Source of the DNA: Namhaeicola sp039714555
Lineage (GTDB): Bacteria > Bacteroidota > Bacteroidia > Flavobacteriales > Flavobacteriaceae
NCBI GenBank assembly: GCA_039714555.1
Contig: JBDLJB010000003.1
Location: 83,239 to 147,238 of the forward strand
DNA: 64,000 nucleotides
Reading direction: 5' to 3'
The position numbers were made by a program, and so were the translations under genes. The stretch's first letter is position 1, and every line of letters starts with the position of its first letter. This document shows, piece by piece, positions 44,180 to 53,229 of this stretch. The notes beneath the pieces are model-generated. The model searched no databases and was not told the origin of the DNA. It saw nothing but the letters and a program-made list of their open reading frames with translations.

Positions 44180-44210
44180 AGACTTTCTTTTTAAGAAAGT
44201 CTTTTTTTTT
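44180..44210 (+). terminator. Intrinsic terminator after groES
   Basis: AGACTTTCTT (44180-44189), 3-nt loop, AAGAAAGTCT (44193-44202) and a nine-base T-run. It closes the glutaredoxin-groES unit. Confidence 0.9.
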
Positions 44211-44284
44211 AATATATAAGTTTAAAGCTGGATTTTTATAGTTTTTATGATTTTGATATTTGTTATATTTACACAAAATAGTAT

Positions 44285-45742
44285 ATGCATTTAAAAAATT
44301 TTTCATTACGTACTCGTATTTTTATTGCCATGATACTTTTGGTTATTATAGCCTCTGTTTTAATTGCGGCTATAACAATTTATCAATATAATGAACAAGC
44401 TGAAGACTATCATATAAAACGGTTAGAACGCAAAGAAGAAGCTATTAAATCTGCAATTTCTTATGAGCTTAACAGAGAAACTAAATACCCATTAAAAACA
44501 GAATTCTTATCGGAGATATTAGATAAAAAAATAAACGAAATATCCGACATTCACAATTTAGATATTAACATTTACGATCTACATGGAAAATTACTTCGTT
44601 CAACTCATGGAAGTTTTGCAAATGAAACAGTTAACGTAAATTTACCACAAAATATTTTAGATGATTTGTTAGAAGATCCTAATCATCATATGATAATTCA
44701 AAAATCATCTTATAATAGTAACCATTTTAAATCATCATATTCATATATTAATGATTCAAAATTTAAACCCATAGGTATTTTGGGAGTTCCTTATTTACAG
44801 GATAATACTTTTCAAGATAAAGAATTAAAGGAATTTTTGGTTCGTTTGTCATTTGTTTATATTATTATTTTATTGATAGCTGTTGCATTGGCTTATTTTT
44901 TATCAAAATACATTACAAAATCAATCGAGTTTGTAACGGATAGTATGCGACAAGCTACCTTAGATAAAACAAATCAAAAGATATTTTTAAAAGAAGCCAG
45001 TGGAGAGATTTTAGATTTGGTCAATTCATATAATAATATGATTGATCAATTGGAGGATAGCGCTGTTAAATTAGCTCAAATTGAACGTCAACAAGCTTGG
45101 CGTGAAATGGCAAAACAAGTGGCGCATGAAATTAAAAATCCTTTAACACCAATGCGATTAACAGTTCAGAGCTTTGAACAAAAATTCGATCCAAAAGACC
45201 CTAATATCAAACAAAAACTTCATGATTATAGTCAGTCATTAATTCAACAAATTGATATGATGAGTCATATAGCTTCTGCTTTTTCAAATTTTGCAAAAAT
45301 GCCAACTCAAAAAAAGGAAGAATTAAATGTTGTTGAAGAGGTTAAATTAGCTTTGGATATCTTTCATGAAGATTTTATTCAATATCATCCTGAAAAGGAA
45401 AAAATTATAGCTCAACTTGATAAGATTCAGTTAACAAGAGTTATTACTAATATGGTAACAAATGCTATACACTCTATAAAAGATCAAGATAATCCTATGA
45501 TTGATGTAAGAGTTCTTGAAAATAATAACCTTGTAGTTATTGAAGTTGAAGATAACGGTATAGGAATTTCAGAAGAAGATGCGCCCAAAATTTTTGAACC
45601 AAAATTCACAACCAAATCAAGTGGAATGGGTTTAGGTTTGCCTATGGTAAAAAATATTATTGAAGCATATAATGGCAATATTTCATTTCAATCAAATTTA
45701 GATGAAGGAACCATTTTTACAGTAACTTTACCTAAAAAATAA
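44285..45742 (+). CDS. NtrY-like sensor histidine kinase
   Basis: A 485-residue kinase with spans at about 12-30 and 190-210, a periplasmic sensor of about 155 residues and a HAMP-like linker. The H-box HEIKNPLTPMRL (His281) is the NtrY-like form. The ATPase shows TNMVTNAIHSI, EDNGIGI and SGMGLGLPMVKNI. No response regulator is adjacent, so it is an orphan in this window. The crt-type gene lies 15 nt downstream and may be cotranscribed. Confidence 0.92.
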   Translation: MHLKNFSLRTRIFIAMILLVIIASVLIAAITIYQYNEQAEDYHIKRLERKEEAIKSAISYELNRETKYPLKTEFLSEILDKKINEISDIHNLDINIYDLHGKLLRSTHGSFANETVNVNLPQNILDDLLEDPNHHMIIQKSSYNSNHFKSSYSYINDSKFKPIGILGVPYLQDNTFQDKELKEFLVRLSFVYIIILLIAVALAYFLSKYITKSIEFVTDSMRQATLDKTNQKIFLKEASGEILDLVNSYNNMIDQLEDSAVKLAQIERQQAWREMAKQVAHEIKNPLTPMRLTVQSFEQKFDPKDPNIKQKLHDYSQSLIQQIDMMSHIASAFSNFAKMPTQKKEELNVVEEVKLALDIFHEDFIQYHPEKEKIIAQLDKIQLTRVITNMVTNAIHSIKDQDNPMIDVRVLENNNLVVIEVEDNGIGISEEDAPKIFEPKFTTKSSGMGLGLPMVKNIIEAYNGNISFQSNLDEGTIFTVTLPKK

Positions 45743-45757
45743 TTTAAAACTATCTCG

Positions 45758-46531
45758 ATGAATTATAAAAATATATTGGTAGAATCAGATGCTTATTTGG
45801 CAACAATTTTCATTAACCGTCCTAAAAAATTAAATGCATTAAATAAGGAAACTATAGCCGAGTTACATGAGGCTTTCGCAGAATTAGATTCGGATGAAGA
45901 TACCAGAGTTATTATTTTAACAGGGAGTGGCGACAAAGCATTCGTTGCCGGTGCTGATATTTTAGAATTTGCTGATTTTGATGTTGATCAGGGTGCTGCT
46001 TTAGCAAGAAAGGGACAGGAATTACTTTTTGATTTTGTTGAAAAGATGAACATTCCTGTTATAGCTGCAATTAATGGATTTGCTCTTGGAGGTGGTTTAG
46101 AATTGGCAATGGCAAGTCATTTTAGGGTGGCTAGTGATAATGCAAAAATGGGTTTACCAGAAGTATCATTAGGCGTAATACCTGGTTATGGTGGAACACA
46201 ACGTTTACCTCAATTGGTAGGTAAGGGAAAAGCGATGGAAATGATAATGACAGCGGGAATGATCACAGCCGAAGAAGCTAAAAACTACGGATTGGTGAAT
46301 TATGTGATCGCTCAGGATGAACTATTAGAGTTTTGTGAAAAATTAGCCAAAAAGATTTCAAAAAATTCTTCTACTGCAATCGCTGCTGCAATAAAATCAG
46401 TTAATGCAAATTTTAAAGATGGTGTTAACGGATTTGAAGTTGAGATAAATGAATTTGGAAATTGTTTTGGTACCGAAGATTTTGAAGAAGGTACAACTGC
46501 TTTTTTAGAAAAAAGAAAACCAGATTTTTAA
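45758..46531 (+). CDS. Enoyl-CoA hydratase / 3-hydroxybutyryl-CoA dehydratase
   Basis: A 257-residue crotonase-fold enzyme adding water across enoyl-CoA double bonds. The oxyanion hole is formed by AFVAGADI and NGFALGGGLELAMA; the two catalytic glutamates are in GGGLELA and GLPEVSLGVIPGYGG. Chain-length preference (beta-oxidation versus butyrate-type) cannot be decided. Convergent with the glycosyltransferase gene with a 21-nt gap. Confidence 0.93.
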   Translation: MNYKNILVESDAYLATIFINRPKKLNALNKETIAELHEAFAELDSDEDTRVIILTGSGDKAFVAGADILEFADFDVDQGAALARKGQELLFDFVEKMNIPVIAAINGFALGGGLELAMASHFRVASDNAKMGLPEVSLGVIPGYGGTQRLPQLVGKGKAMEMIMTAGMITAEEAKNYGLVNYVIAQDELLEFCEKLAKKISKNSSTAIAAAIKSVNANFKDGVNGFEVEINEFGNCFGTEDFEEGTTAFLEKRKPDF

Positions 46532-46552
46532 ATAATAATTGTTTAAGATCAA

Positions 46553-47680
46553 TCATTTTTTAAAAGTTCTCTCTTTCCATTCAAAATTTTTAAAAAAGGA
46601 TAAAAATGCTATAAAAACATTAAAAATAGGGTATAATAAACTGCTTGTCAAATATTTTTTTAGAGCTTCCTGCTGATTAAAGAATTTTGATGTTTTATAG
46701 ATTAATAAAAAATCAATATTGAATTTTACCAAAAATACTATTCCAAAATGTTGCCAAGAAATATAGTTAAGCGTTGCAAATACAAAAAGAAAAATCAAAT
46801 AAAAATTTGTGATTAAAACAATAAAACCAACAAGTTTAGCAAAACTGTTTTTATAAGAACTTGTTTTAGCTGCCCAACGTACTCTTTGATCAATAAGCTG
46901 ATTTAAAGTAGATTGTGCTTTTGTTTTCACAATAGATGTTTCTGATTTTAGGTAATGAACAGTATTAGGAAAAATGGATATAAATTTTTCTAATAAAAAT
47001 ATATCATCGCCTCCGGCAATATGGTCATTGCCATCAAAACCATTAACTTTTAAAAATGCTTGTTTGTTATAGCAAAGATTTGCACCATTACACAAAAAGG
47101 GTTTGTCAATACCAAATCCGCCTAAAGTACTTCCTTGTAAACTTAAAAAATCAAGTATTTGAAAATTATTTATAAAATTATCTTCAAAAATGAATGCGAC
47201 AGGTGCAACAATCATTTTTGTATTATTTTTTTGAATAAAACCATCAAAATTATATAACCAATTTTCTGGAACAATACAATCTGCATCGGTAGTAATTATC
47301 CAGTCAAAATTTGCTTTGTTTATGGCGGTTTTAATGGCATCTTTTTTTGGTGAATTACTTTTTCTTTTTGAATCTATTAAATGAATTTGTAATTCTTTAT
47401 TTTGATTTTGAAAATTATCAATAAGATTTTTAAAGTTATCTGAAGAGTTGTCATTGATCAAGATTATTTCAAACAGTTCAAAAGGGTAATTTAATTTTGT
47501 AAAACTTTCGAGTAGTGTAGGTATGGTTTTAACTTCATTTCGAAAAGGGATAAGGATTGAAAATTTATTTTGAGATTCATATTTGGTAAATTCAAAATTT
47601 TGTACACGATTAAATCCAACTATAAAAGCAATGATAAGTACTGCATAAATTACGGTTATGATGATTGAAGATAAGATCAC
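46553..47680 (-). CDS. Family 2 glycosyltransferase
   Basis: A 375-residue GT-A enzyme with an N-terminal span, a donor-site motif LIPFRNEVKTIPTLLESF, the acidic pair in TTDADCIVP, and a QRVRWAAK motif like the QxxRW of processive GT2 enzymes. Two to three C-terminal spans (about 280-360) follow. Likely membrane-bound and building an envelope glycan or glycolipid. Overlaps the next gene by 4 nt. Confidence 0.9.
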   Translation of the reverse strand: MILSSIIITVIYAVLIIAFIVGFNRVQNFEFTKYESQNKFSILIPFRNEVKTIPTLLESFTKLNYPFELFEIILINDNSSDNFKNLIDNFQNQNKELQIHLIDSKRKSNSPKKDAIKTAINKANFDWIITTDADCIVPENWLYNFDGFIQKNNTKMIVAPVAFIFEDNFINNFQILDFLSLQGSTLGGFGIDKPFLCNGANLCYNKQAFLKVNGFDGNDHIAGGDDIFLLEKFISIFPNTVHYLKSETSIVKTKAQSTLNQLIDQRVRWAAKTSSYKNSFAKLVGFIVLITNFYLIFLFVFATLNYISWQHFGIVFLVKFNIDFLLIYKTSKFFNQQEALKKYLTSSLLYPIFNVFIAFLSFFKNFEWKERTFKK

Positions 47681-48648
47681 TTTTTATGAATAGGTATTTT
47701 AATAGGATGAAGTTTTTTAAAGATCAAAACAAAATAACTTCCAAATATTGAGGGTAAAGCAAAATTTAACAGCCACATAATAGTTGTAATGGTTAAAATT
47801 ACAATTTCATTAACTTGTAATAATCCAAAAAGAGAAACTGCAACAGAGCCTTTTATTATAAAATCAAACACAACAAATCCGGGAATAAATGAAGCAATAA
47901 AATAGGTGCTTGTTATTAGGCTTAAAGCTGTATAATAATCTAAATCAACATTAAAAATTATTAATAAAAAGTAAAATTGATGAGAAAAAATAAGATATCT
48001 AATAAAAGAAAACCCTAAATTACTTAATTGGATTTTTGCAGGAATACTTAATATATTATTTATGAATTTTTTGATCCACTTTTTTAAGAACTTAAGTTTA
48101 AAAAACAATAGAACAAGGAGTATTACTGAGCTAATGATGATGACAATTGTAAGCTTTGATATATTGATCTTAAAATTGAAAAATCCGGTAAGGTATAATA
48201 AGCCAATAAGCCCAAAAACTATAGTCATTAGCATTTGAGATACATTTCCTAAAAAATTTAAGATCAATACTTTTTTACGATTCTCTTTAGGATAATAAAT
48301 TGCTTTTACGCCATATTCTCCAATTCTGTTTGGTGTTAATAATGAAGCTGTTAAAGAAGCCAGGCTTTGTTTGGAGGCATCGTTGAAAGTTATTTTTTTA
48401 AAAGAAGAAACAAGAGTTTTCCATTTTATAATCTCAAAAAACCAATTGGCTACTGTAAATAAAATTAGTAGAAATAAATTTAAATAATTGTATAAAATAT
48501 TTGATTTAATAAAAGAATAGAAATCAGAAGTATACAGGATTTTGTTTTCAATTATTTTAAGAGATATAATATAAAAAGCTCCTGTAATTATTATGAGCTT
48601 AGTAATAAAAAATAATTGCGATTTGTGTTTTTGTAAGTTGTTGTACAT
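47677..48648 (-). CDS. Flippase-like integral membrane protein (lysylphosphatidylglycerol synthase TM family)
   Basis: A 323-residue protein with about eight membrane spans and the family motif region SLTASLLTPNRIGEYG. This UPF0104/LPG_synthase_TM group includes proteins that move or modify lipid-linked substrates. The 4-nt overlap with the downstream GT2 gene argues for a joint envelope-lipid function. It lacks any synthetase domain. Confidence 0.85.
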   Translation of the reverse strand: MYNNLQKHKSQLFFITKLIIITGAFYIISLKIIENKILYTSDFYSFIKSNILYNYLNLFLLILFTVANWFFEIIKWKTLVSSFKKITFNDASKQSLASLTASLLTPNRIGEYGVKAIYYPKENRKKVLILNFLGNVSQMLMTIVFGLIGLLYLTGFFNFKINISKLTIVIIISSVILLVLLFFKLKFLKKWIKKFINNILSIPAKIQLSNLGFSFIRYLIFSHQFYFLLIIFNVDLDYYTALSLITSTYFIASFIPGFVVFDFIIKGSVAVSLFGLLQVNEIVILTITTIMWLLNFALPSIFGSYFVLIFKKLHPIKIPIHKK

Positions 48649-48707
48649 TTACGCAAAGAAACAAAATTTATTTTTGCCATTCTAAAACACAAGTAAAATA
48701 AAAAATT

Positions 48708-49286
48708 TTGCAAAACGATAAAATTATTTTAGGTATTGACCCTGGAACTACCATTATGGGATTTGGACTGATCAAAGTTGTTCAAAATAAAATGGAGTTG
48801 ATCCAAATGGATGAATTGTTATTAAAAAAATATGACAATCATTACGTAAAATTAAAAGTGATCTTTGACAGAACCTTGCAAATAATTGAGACCTATCATC
48901 CGGATGAAATTGCGATTGAAGCGCCGTTTTTTGGTAAAAATGTTCAGTCAATGTTAAAATTGGGTCGAGCACAAGGTGTTGCTATGGCTGCAGGATTAAT
49001 TCGTGAAGTGCCAATTACCGAATATTCTCCTAAAAAGATTAAAATGGCCATAACTGGAAATGGCAATGCAAGTAAAGAGCAAGTAGCCAAAATGTTGCAA
49101 AACATACTTGCCATTAAGACAATGCCAAATAATTTAGATGCTACTGATGGTTTAGCTGCTGCCGTTTGCCATTTTTATAATTATGGAAAAACAGCTTCAG
49201 ATAATAATTATTCAGGTTGGAATGCTTTTGTAAAACAGAATGAAAAACGGATAACGTCCCCTAATCCCAGAAGAGGGAAGAAGTGA
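48708..49286 (+). CDS. ruvC: Holliday junction resolvase RuvC
   Basis: A 192-residue endonuclease that resolves four-way junctions with RuvAB. The acidic catalytic set is Asp11 (GIDPGTT), Glu71 (AIEAPFF), Asp144 and Asp147 (NNLDATDGLAAA). It starts at TTG, since no ATG exists before GIDPG. The C-terminal basic tail (KRITSPNPRRGKK) runs into GC-richer, repeat-like DNA. -7 element TATTTTTG at 48669-48676. Confidence 0.96.
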   Translation: MQNDKIILGIDPGTTIMGFGLIKVVQNKMELIQMDELLLKKYDNHYVKLKVIFDRTLQIIETYHPDEIAIEAPFFGKNVQSMLKLGRAQGVAMAAGLIREVPITEYSPKKIKMAITGNGNASKEQVAKMLQNILAIKTMPNNLDATDGLAAAVCHFYNYGKTASDNNYSGWNAFVKQNEKRITSPNPRRGKK

Positions 49287-49439
49287 GAGGAGTTTAGTTG
49301 GTGGATAATTCTAAATAATAAGAAATAACCACTTCTTCAATTCCAATAGAGTTAAATAAGCAAGAAGTCAATATTGAAGGGAAATCAAATGAATGGTATC
49401 CATCCTCACAGATTATTGTTTAAAAAAAATGAAGTATAA

Positions 49440-49727
49440 TTAAACTATTAGATCACATTCGTGAGTTCCATATTTCTTTTCAATTGCCAGATTGCGTAGT
49501 TCATGAAAATGTTTATGATCATCAGATTCTTCTAATTTATCTTTATCTTTTTTTGTTTTCCAATATTCAATTAAGTGGTATCTACCCACTTCGTTACGAT
49601 CTTTAAAAATATGAAAATGATCTAAACCTGCTGGTTTGGCTTCCATATTTTCTTCAAATTTTTGCAATTCCACAAAAGTGATTTCTTCTCCTTCTTTTAT
49701 TTTAAATGATACTATATGAACATACAT
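49440..49727 (-). CDS. Small dimeric alpha/beta-barrel protein, copy 1
   Basis: A 95-residue protein likely with the ferredoxin-like dimeric barrel of the ABM/Dabb families: MYVHIVSFKIKEGEE, FHIFKDRNEVGRYHLIEYWKT, and a C-terminal FHELRNLAIEKKYGTHECDLI. Members include small monooxygenases and stress proteins; the function here is unknown. A paralogue lies about 200 nt upstream. Confidence 0.72.
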   Translation of the reverse strand: MYVHIVSFKIKEGEEITFVELQKFEENMEAKPAGLDHFHIFKDRNEVGRYHLIEYWKTKKDKDKLEESDDHKHFHELRNLAIEKKYGTHECDLIV

Positions 49728-49923
49728 AATGATATTTTTTAGCGTTATTGGTAATTAGTCAAAATTACTATCTATAAATAAATAAATATATGACAAATGT
49801 TACATAAATAAAAATGAAAAAAATCACTTCAAATAAAACTTACAAGAATGGGGGGCATACACAAAACAAAATTCCTGTAAATAGTATTCAAAGTGATCTT
49901 TAATAAAAATAATACACATTTAT

Positions 49924-50211
49924 TTATATTACAATATCACATTCAATTTTTTTAAATCTTAATTCTTTAGAAATTTCGTGAATTTTATTAAAAATTGGAT
50001 ATCTTTTTGATACTTCCATATTAACTTGAAAATCTTTAGATCTCCAGTACTCGATCAAGTAAAATAAATTTTCTACCTTATTATCTTTGAAAACATGAAA
50101 CCTATCCATTCCTTTTGGTTTGGTAGTTAAATTGTCTTCAAGCATACTTAGTTCATTACTAGAGAGGCCTTCTTTTTCATTAATTATAAAGGTTAAAATA
50201 TTAACATACAT
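49924..50211 (-). CDS. Small dimeric alpha/beta-barrel protein, copy 2
   Basis: A 95-residue paralogue with the same spacing of motifs (MYVNILTFIINEKEG, FHVFKDNKVENLFYLIEYWRS, ..KIHEISKELRFKKIECDIVI). By eye about 35-40% identical to copy 1. The roughly 200-nt spacer between the copies is AT-rich and shows no other feature. Confidence 0.7.
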   Translation of the reverse strand: MYVNILTFIINEKEGLSSNELSMLEDNLTTKPKGMDRFHVFKDNKVENLFYLIEYWRSKDFQVNMEVSKRYPIFNKIHEISKELRFKKIECDIVI

Positions 50212-50329
50212 GATTAATTCAATTAGATAAGATTATGAAGCAAAATAGCTAACTTACAAAGTTACAGAAAATTAGCTTACGAAACTTAAAAAACATATAA
50301 TTTTTTTAATTAGCTTTTATAAAAAAAAA

Positions 50330-50890
50330 ATGATAAATTTGGTTGTGATAAAATCAGAAAATACAATTATTGAACCCTCAATTTTAATTATAAACTTTAA
50401 TAAAATAATTCGTTTTATTAAAGTTGGTAAGTATTTACATTTATCAGCTTTTATTGGAATATTTCTTTTTTTCTTTTCAATTTCAAAAATAACCAATATG
50501 ATTAGGTTACAAGAAGGAATACTAGGTATCATACCCTGGGTTTTGTTTCTTTTTATGGGACTTAGTTTATTTATAATTGCTGAGTTAGATGTAAGAGGAA
50601 GGTATCAAAACTATAAACAAGTAAAAGAAAAATTGTATAAATATGGATATGATGAAAGAATTATAAGACTTTATATGCATTCAAATTGTCAACGTGATGC
50701 AGCGAGAGTTGCAGGTAAAGATCTAAACCATAAGAGAAAAATAAATAAATATTTTTATAAGATTGGATATAGGTGGTACCATATTTTACCAGATGCCTTT
50801 GTAAATAATCCCTTCATTATTTTTAGAAAACAATTCTGGACTAAGATTTTATTTACAGAATATTATCAACTCCAAAATTTTTATTGGTGA
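50330..50890 (+). CDS. Membrane protein with conserved C-terminal domain, unknown function
   Basis: A 186-residue protein with two spans (about 37-52 and 65-85) and a cytoplasmic C-terminal part. The latter contains a helical CQRDAARVAGKDLNH stretch and an aromatic-rich end (YRWYHILPDAF, FWTKILFTEYY). Its TGA overlaps the ATG of the ABC ATPase gene, so it belongs to that operon. No family recognised. Confidence 0.7.
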   Translation: MINLVVIKSENTIIEPSILIINFNKIIRFIKVGKYLHLSAFIGIFLFFFSISKITNMIRLQEGILGIIPWVLFLFMGLSLFIIAELDVRGRYQNYKQVKEKLYKYGYDERIIRLYMHSNCQRDAARVAGKDLNHKRKINKYFYKIGYRWYHILPDAFVNNPFIIFRKQFWTKILFTEYYQLQNFYW

Positions 50891-51768
50891 TGCAAATTTT
50901 AAAAGTCGAAAATTTATCATTGCAATATGGAGATCAAAGTATTTTAAATAATATTTCTTTTTCAATTGAAAAAGGACAAATAATTGGTTTGTTAGGCCCA
51001 AATGGTGCAGGGAAAAGTTCGATAATTAAAATTTTAGCTGGTTTGGTATTCTCTAAAACTGGTAAAATATATTTTAAAGGCAGCTTGCAAAATAAATTTT
51101 CTGATCTCAGAAAATATTGTGGTTATCTAATTGATTCACCTTCCCTTTATCCCTATTTAACGGCCAAACAAAACTTAAACCTTATAAAGAATATTAATAA
51201 AGTTGATTTAAATATTGATGACCTTTTAATAAAAGTAGGTTTACCAGATGTAAGCAAAAAAAAAGTTAAGCATTTTTCAACCGGAATGAAGCAACGTTTG
51301 GCAATAGCGCAAGCCCTGTTACGTTCGCCTGAAATTTTAATTCTTGATGAACCTTTTAACGGATTAGACCCCAATGGTTTTCAGGATGTATTAAACTTAT
51401 TGGAAACGCTTAACAATAATGGAATTACAATAATAATATCCTCACATTTGTTAAATGAACTTGAACAATTTGCCCATTCTTTTATATTGCTACACAACGG
51501 AAATATAGAACTTGAGATTTGTAAAAAAACACTGATTAATTCTAAAAAAAGAGTTGCATTTACTTTTGAAAATGAACCTTCAAATGTAGTAAAAGAATAT
51601 ATTACCAAAATTAGTGGAAGTTTTACAAGTGATTCTAAAGCAATTATCAGATTAAAACCAAATGAAATTGCTGAGGTTGTTAATACACTGGTAAACTTAA
51701 AAAGTACACCAATTAATGTCGAGACACTTACAATTTTACAAGAACAATATTTAGAAATTACAGCTTGA
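50890..51768 (+). CDS. ABC transporter ATP-binding protein
   Basis: An ABC-2 type exporter ATPase of 292 residues. Walker A is GPNGAGKSS, the signature is HFSTGMKQRLAIAQAL, Walker B is ILILDEPFNGLDPNG and the H-loop is SSHLL. An in-frame TTG lies 6 nt upstream, but the ATG overlapping the previous stop (TGATG) is more likely the start. It pairs with the permease downstream. Confidence 0.93.
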   Translation: MQILKVENLSLQYGDQSILNNISFSIEKGQIIGLLGPNGAGKSSIIKILAGLVFSKTGKIYFKGSLQNKFSDLRKYCGYLIDSPSLYPYLTAKQNLNLIKNINKVDLNIDDLLIKVGLPDVSKKKVKHFSTGMKQRLAIAQALLRSPEILILDEPFNGLDPNGFQDVLNLLETLNNNGITIIISSHLLNELEQFAHSFILLHNGNIELEICKKTLINSKKRVAFTFENEPSNVVKEYITKISGSFTSDSKAIIRLKPNEIAEVVNTLVNLKSTPINVETLTILQEQYLEITA

Positions 51769-52601
51769 TCAATATACTACAAATAGAATTATATAAGCTT
51801 TTTAGTTCATACAGAACTTATATTACTTTTGCTATTACAATACTTTTAATGTTAATAGTTGATCTTGGTTTATATAGTGATGGAGAAGAGATCTTTAGTT
51901 ATTTAATACAGCCTTTAAATGATAATTTTTATGTTGAAGGAAATATTATTAATGGTTATTTAATTGCTTACTTAGCTTTAAATACGCTATGGGTACATAT
52001 ACCGGTTCTAATAATTATTGTAACAACGCATATTTTTTCGGGAGAATTTGAATTAGGTACTATTCGCATTCTTTTAACTCAGCCTATATCACGCAGCAAC
52101 TTGCTAACAGCAAAAATTATTAGTATGATAATTTATACGATTTGTTTTATGTTGATTGTAGCTTTTTTTGCATTGGTACCTTCAATGATATTTTTTGGCA
52201 CTGGAGATGTACTTGTATTTATTGATGGGGTTCAATTTATTCAAGAGGCAACTTTTTTGCTTCGGTTTTTTTATGCCGCTGTTTTTGCAGTTCTTGCAAT
52301 GATAGCTTTTTCAAGTATGGCAATGTTTTTTGCACTTTGGTTTAAAAACACATTGACAGCAATTTTATTATCTTTAGGTTTATTAATTTTATTTACCTTA
52401 ATTCAAACTTTTGTTTTGGGAATTTTTAGCTCATGGCAACCTTTTTTGTTTACGTATCACATTGCTAAATGGCAATTATTTTTTGTTGATGAAATTCCTT
52501 TTAGCACAATATTGAACTCTGCATTTTTTTTATTTGCTATGAGCGTTTTTTTTATTGGTGTATCATTTTTAAAATTTAATAAAATGAATATTTCTGAATG
52601 A
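51765..52601 (+). CDS. ABC-2 type transporter permease
   Basis: A 278-residue membrane protein with about six spans. FSGEFELGTIRILLTQPISRSNLLTAK is split around the EFE..T..LL motif typical of ABC-2 permeases. It starts with TTG, overlapping the ATPase stop by 4 nt, and its TGA overlaps the ATG of the next gene. The substrate is unknown. Confidence 0.88.
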   Translation: MINILQIELYKLFSSYRTYITFAITILLMLIVDLGLYSDGEEIFSYLIQPLNDNFYVEGNIINGYLIAYLALNTLWVHIPVLIIIVTTHIFSGEFELGTIRILLTQPISRSNLLTAKIISMIIYTICFMLIVAFFALVPSMIFFGTGDVLVFIDGVQFIQEATFLLRFFYAAVFAVLAMIAFSSMAMFFALWFKNTLTAILLSLGLLILFTLIQTFVLGIFSSWQPFLFTYHIAKWQLFFVDEIPFSTILNSAFFLFAMSVFFIGVSFLKFNKMNISE

Positions 52602-53224
52602 AACTATGGTTATACATATTAGTTGTTTTGAATTTTTTTAGTGTGTTTGCACAGAATAAACACGATGAAAAGATCAATGCACTAATTGATCAATATACTG
52701 CTGACCATGAACTGAAATGTGAAATTATTGTAAAGATTGAAATTGAAGGGATGCATATTCCTGATAAAAAGATTTATACCGAATTTAAGAAGGATGAAAA
52801 ACCTATCATTAAGGGTGAGGGATTGACATTATTTCCAAAAAAAGGTACAATGAATCAGTTTAATGAATTATTATCTTCACCATTACAAGCAATTTTTCTA
52901 TCAAAGATCAAAGATAATTTGGTGTATAAACTTGTTTCATTAGATCAAAATAGTGATTGGATAACTGCAGATATTATTTTTAATGAGCAAACCAATTTAA
53001 TATATGAATCAACGGTAAATACCCGTAAATTTGGAACTTTTCACACAGTTAATTCATATAACGATCAAATATATCCGTCAAAATCAACAATAACTTTTGA
53101 TATAAAAAAAATCAAAATACCTTTGAAATTTGTTGGTAGAGAACAAAGTGTTTCAAATTATTCTGATCAAAATGAGGATGAAGAAGTTAAAGGTAAGATT
53201 ATCTTATTATATCAATACTTTTAG
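52598..53224 (+). CDS. Secreted protein of unknown function, LolA-like in general form
   Basis: A 208-residue protein with a signal peptide (1-18, ending SVFAQ). The mature part is beta-rich with alternating hydrophobic strands and a LALIDQY-like opening (KINALIDQYTADH). This reminds me of the LolA/LolB half-barrel used to carry lipoproteins or hydrophobic ligands; the similarity is a visual impression only. It shares the operon with the ABC transporter (ATGA overlap) and precedes hemW by 5 nt. Confidence 0.6.
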   Translation: MKLWLYILVVLNFFSVFAQNKHDEKINALIDQYTADHELKCEIIVKIEIEGMHIPDKKIYTEFKKDEKPIIKGEGLTLFPKKGTMNQFNELLSSPLQAIFLSKIKDNLVYKLVSLDQNSDWITADIIFNEQTNLIYESTVNTRKFGTFHTVNSYNDQIYPSKSTITFDIKKIKIPLKFVGREQSVSNYSDQNEDEEVKGKIILLYQYF

Positions 53225-53229
53225 TTATT

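Noticed and set aside
49440..50211. Toxin-antitoxin pair
   Set aside because: The two small genes are paralogues separated by about 200 nt and look like alpha/beta-barrel enzymes, not a toxin with an antitoxin.
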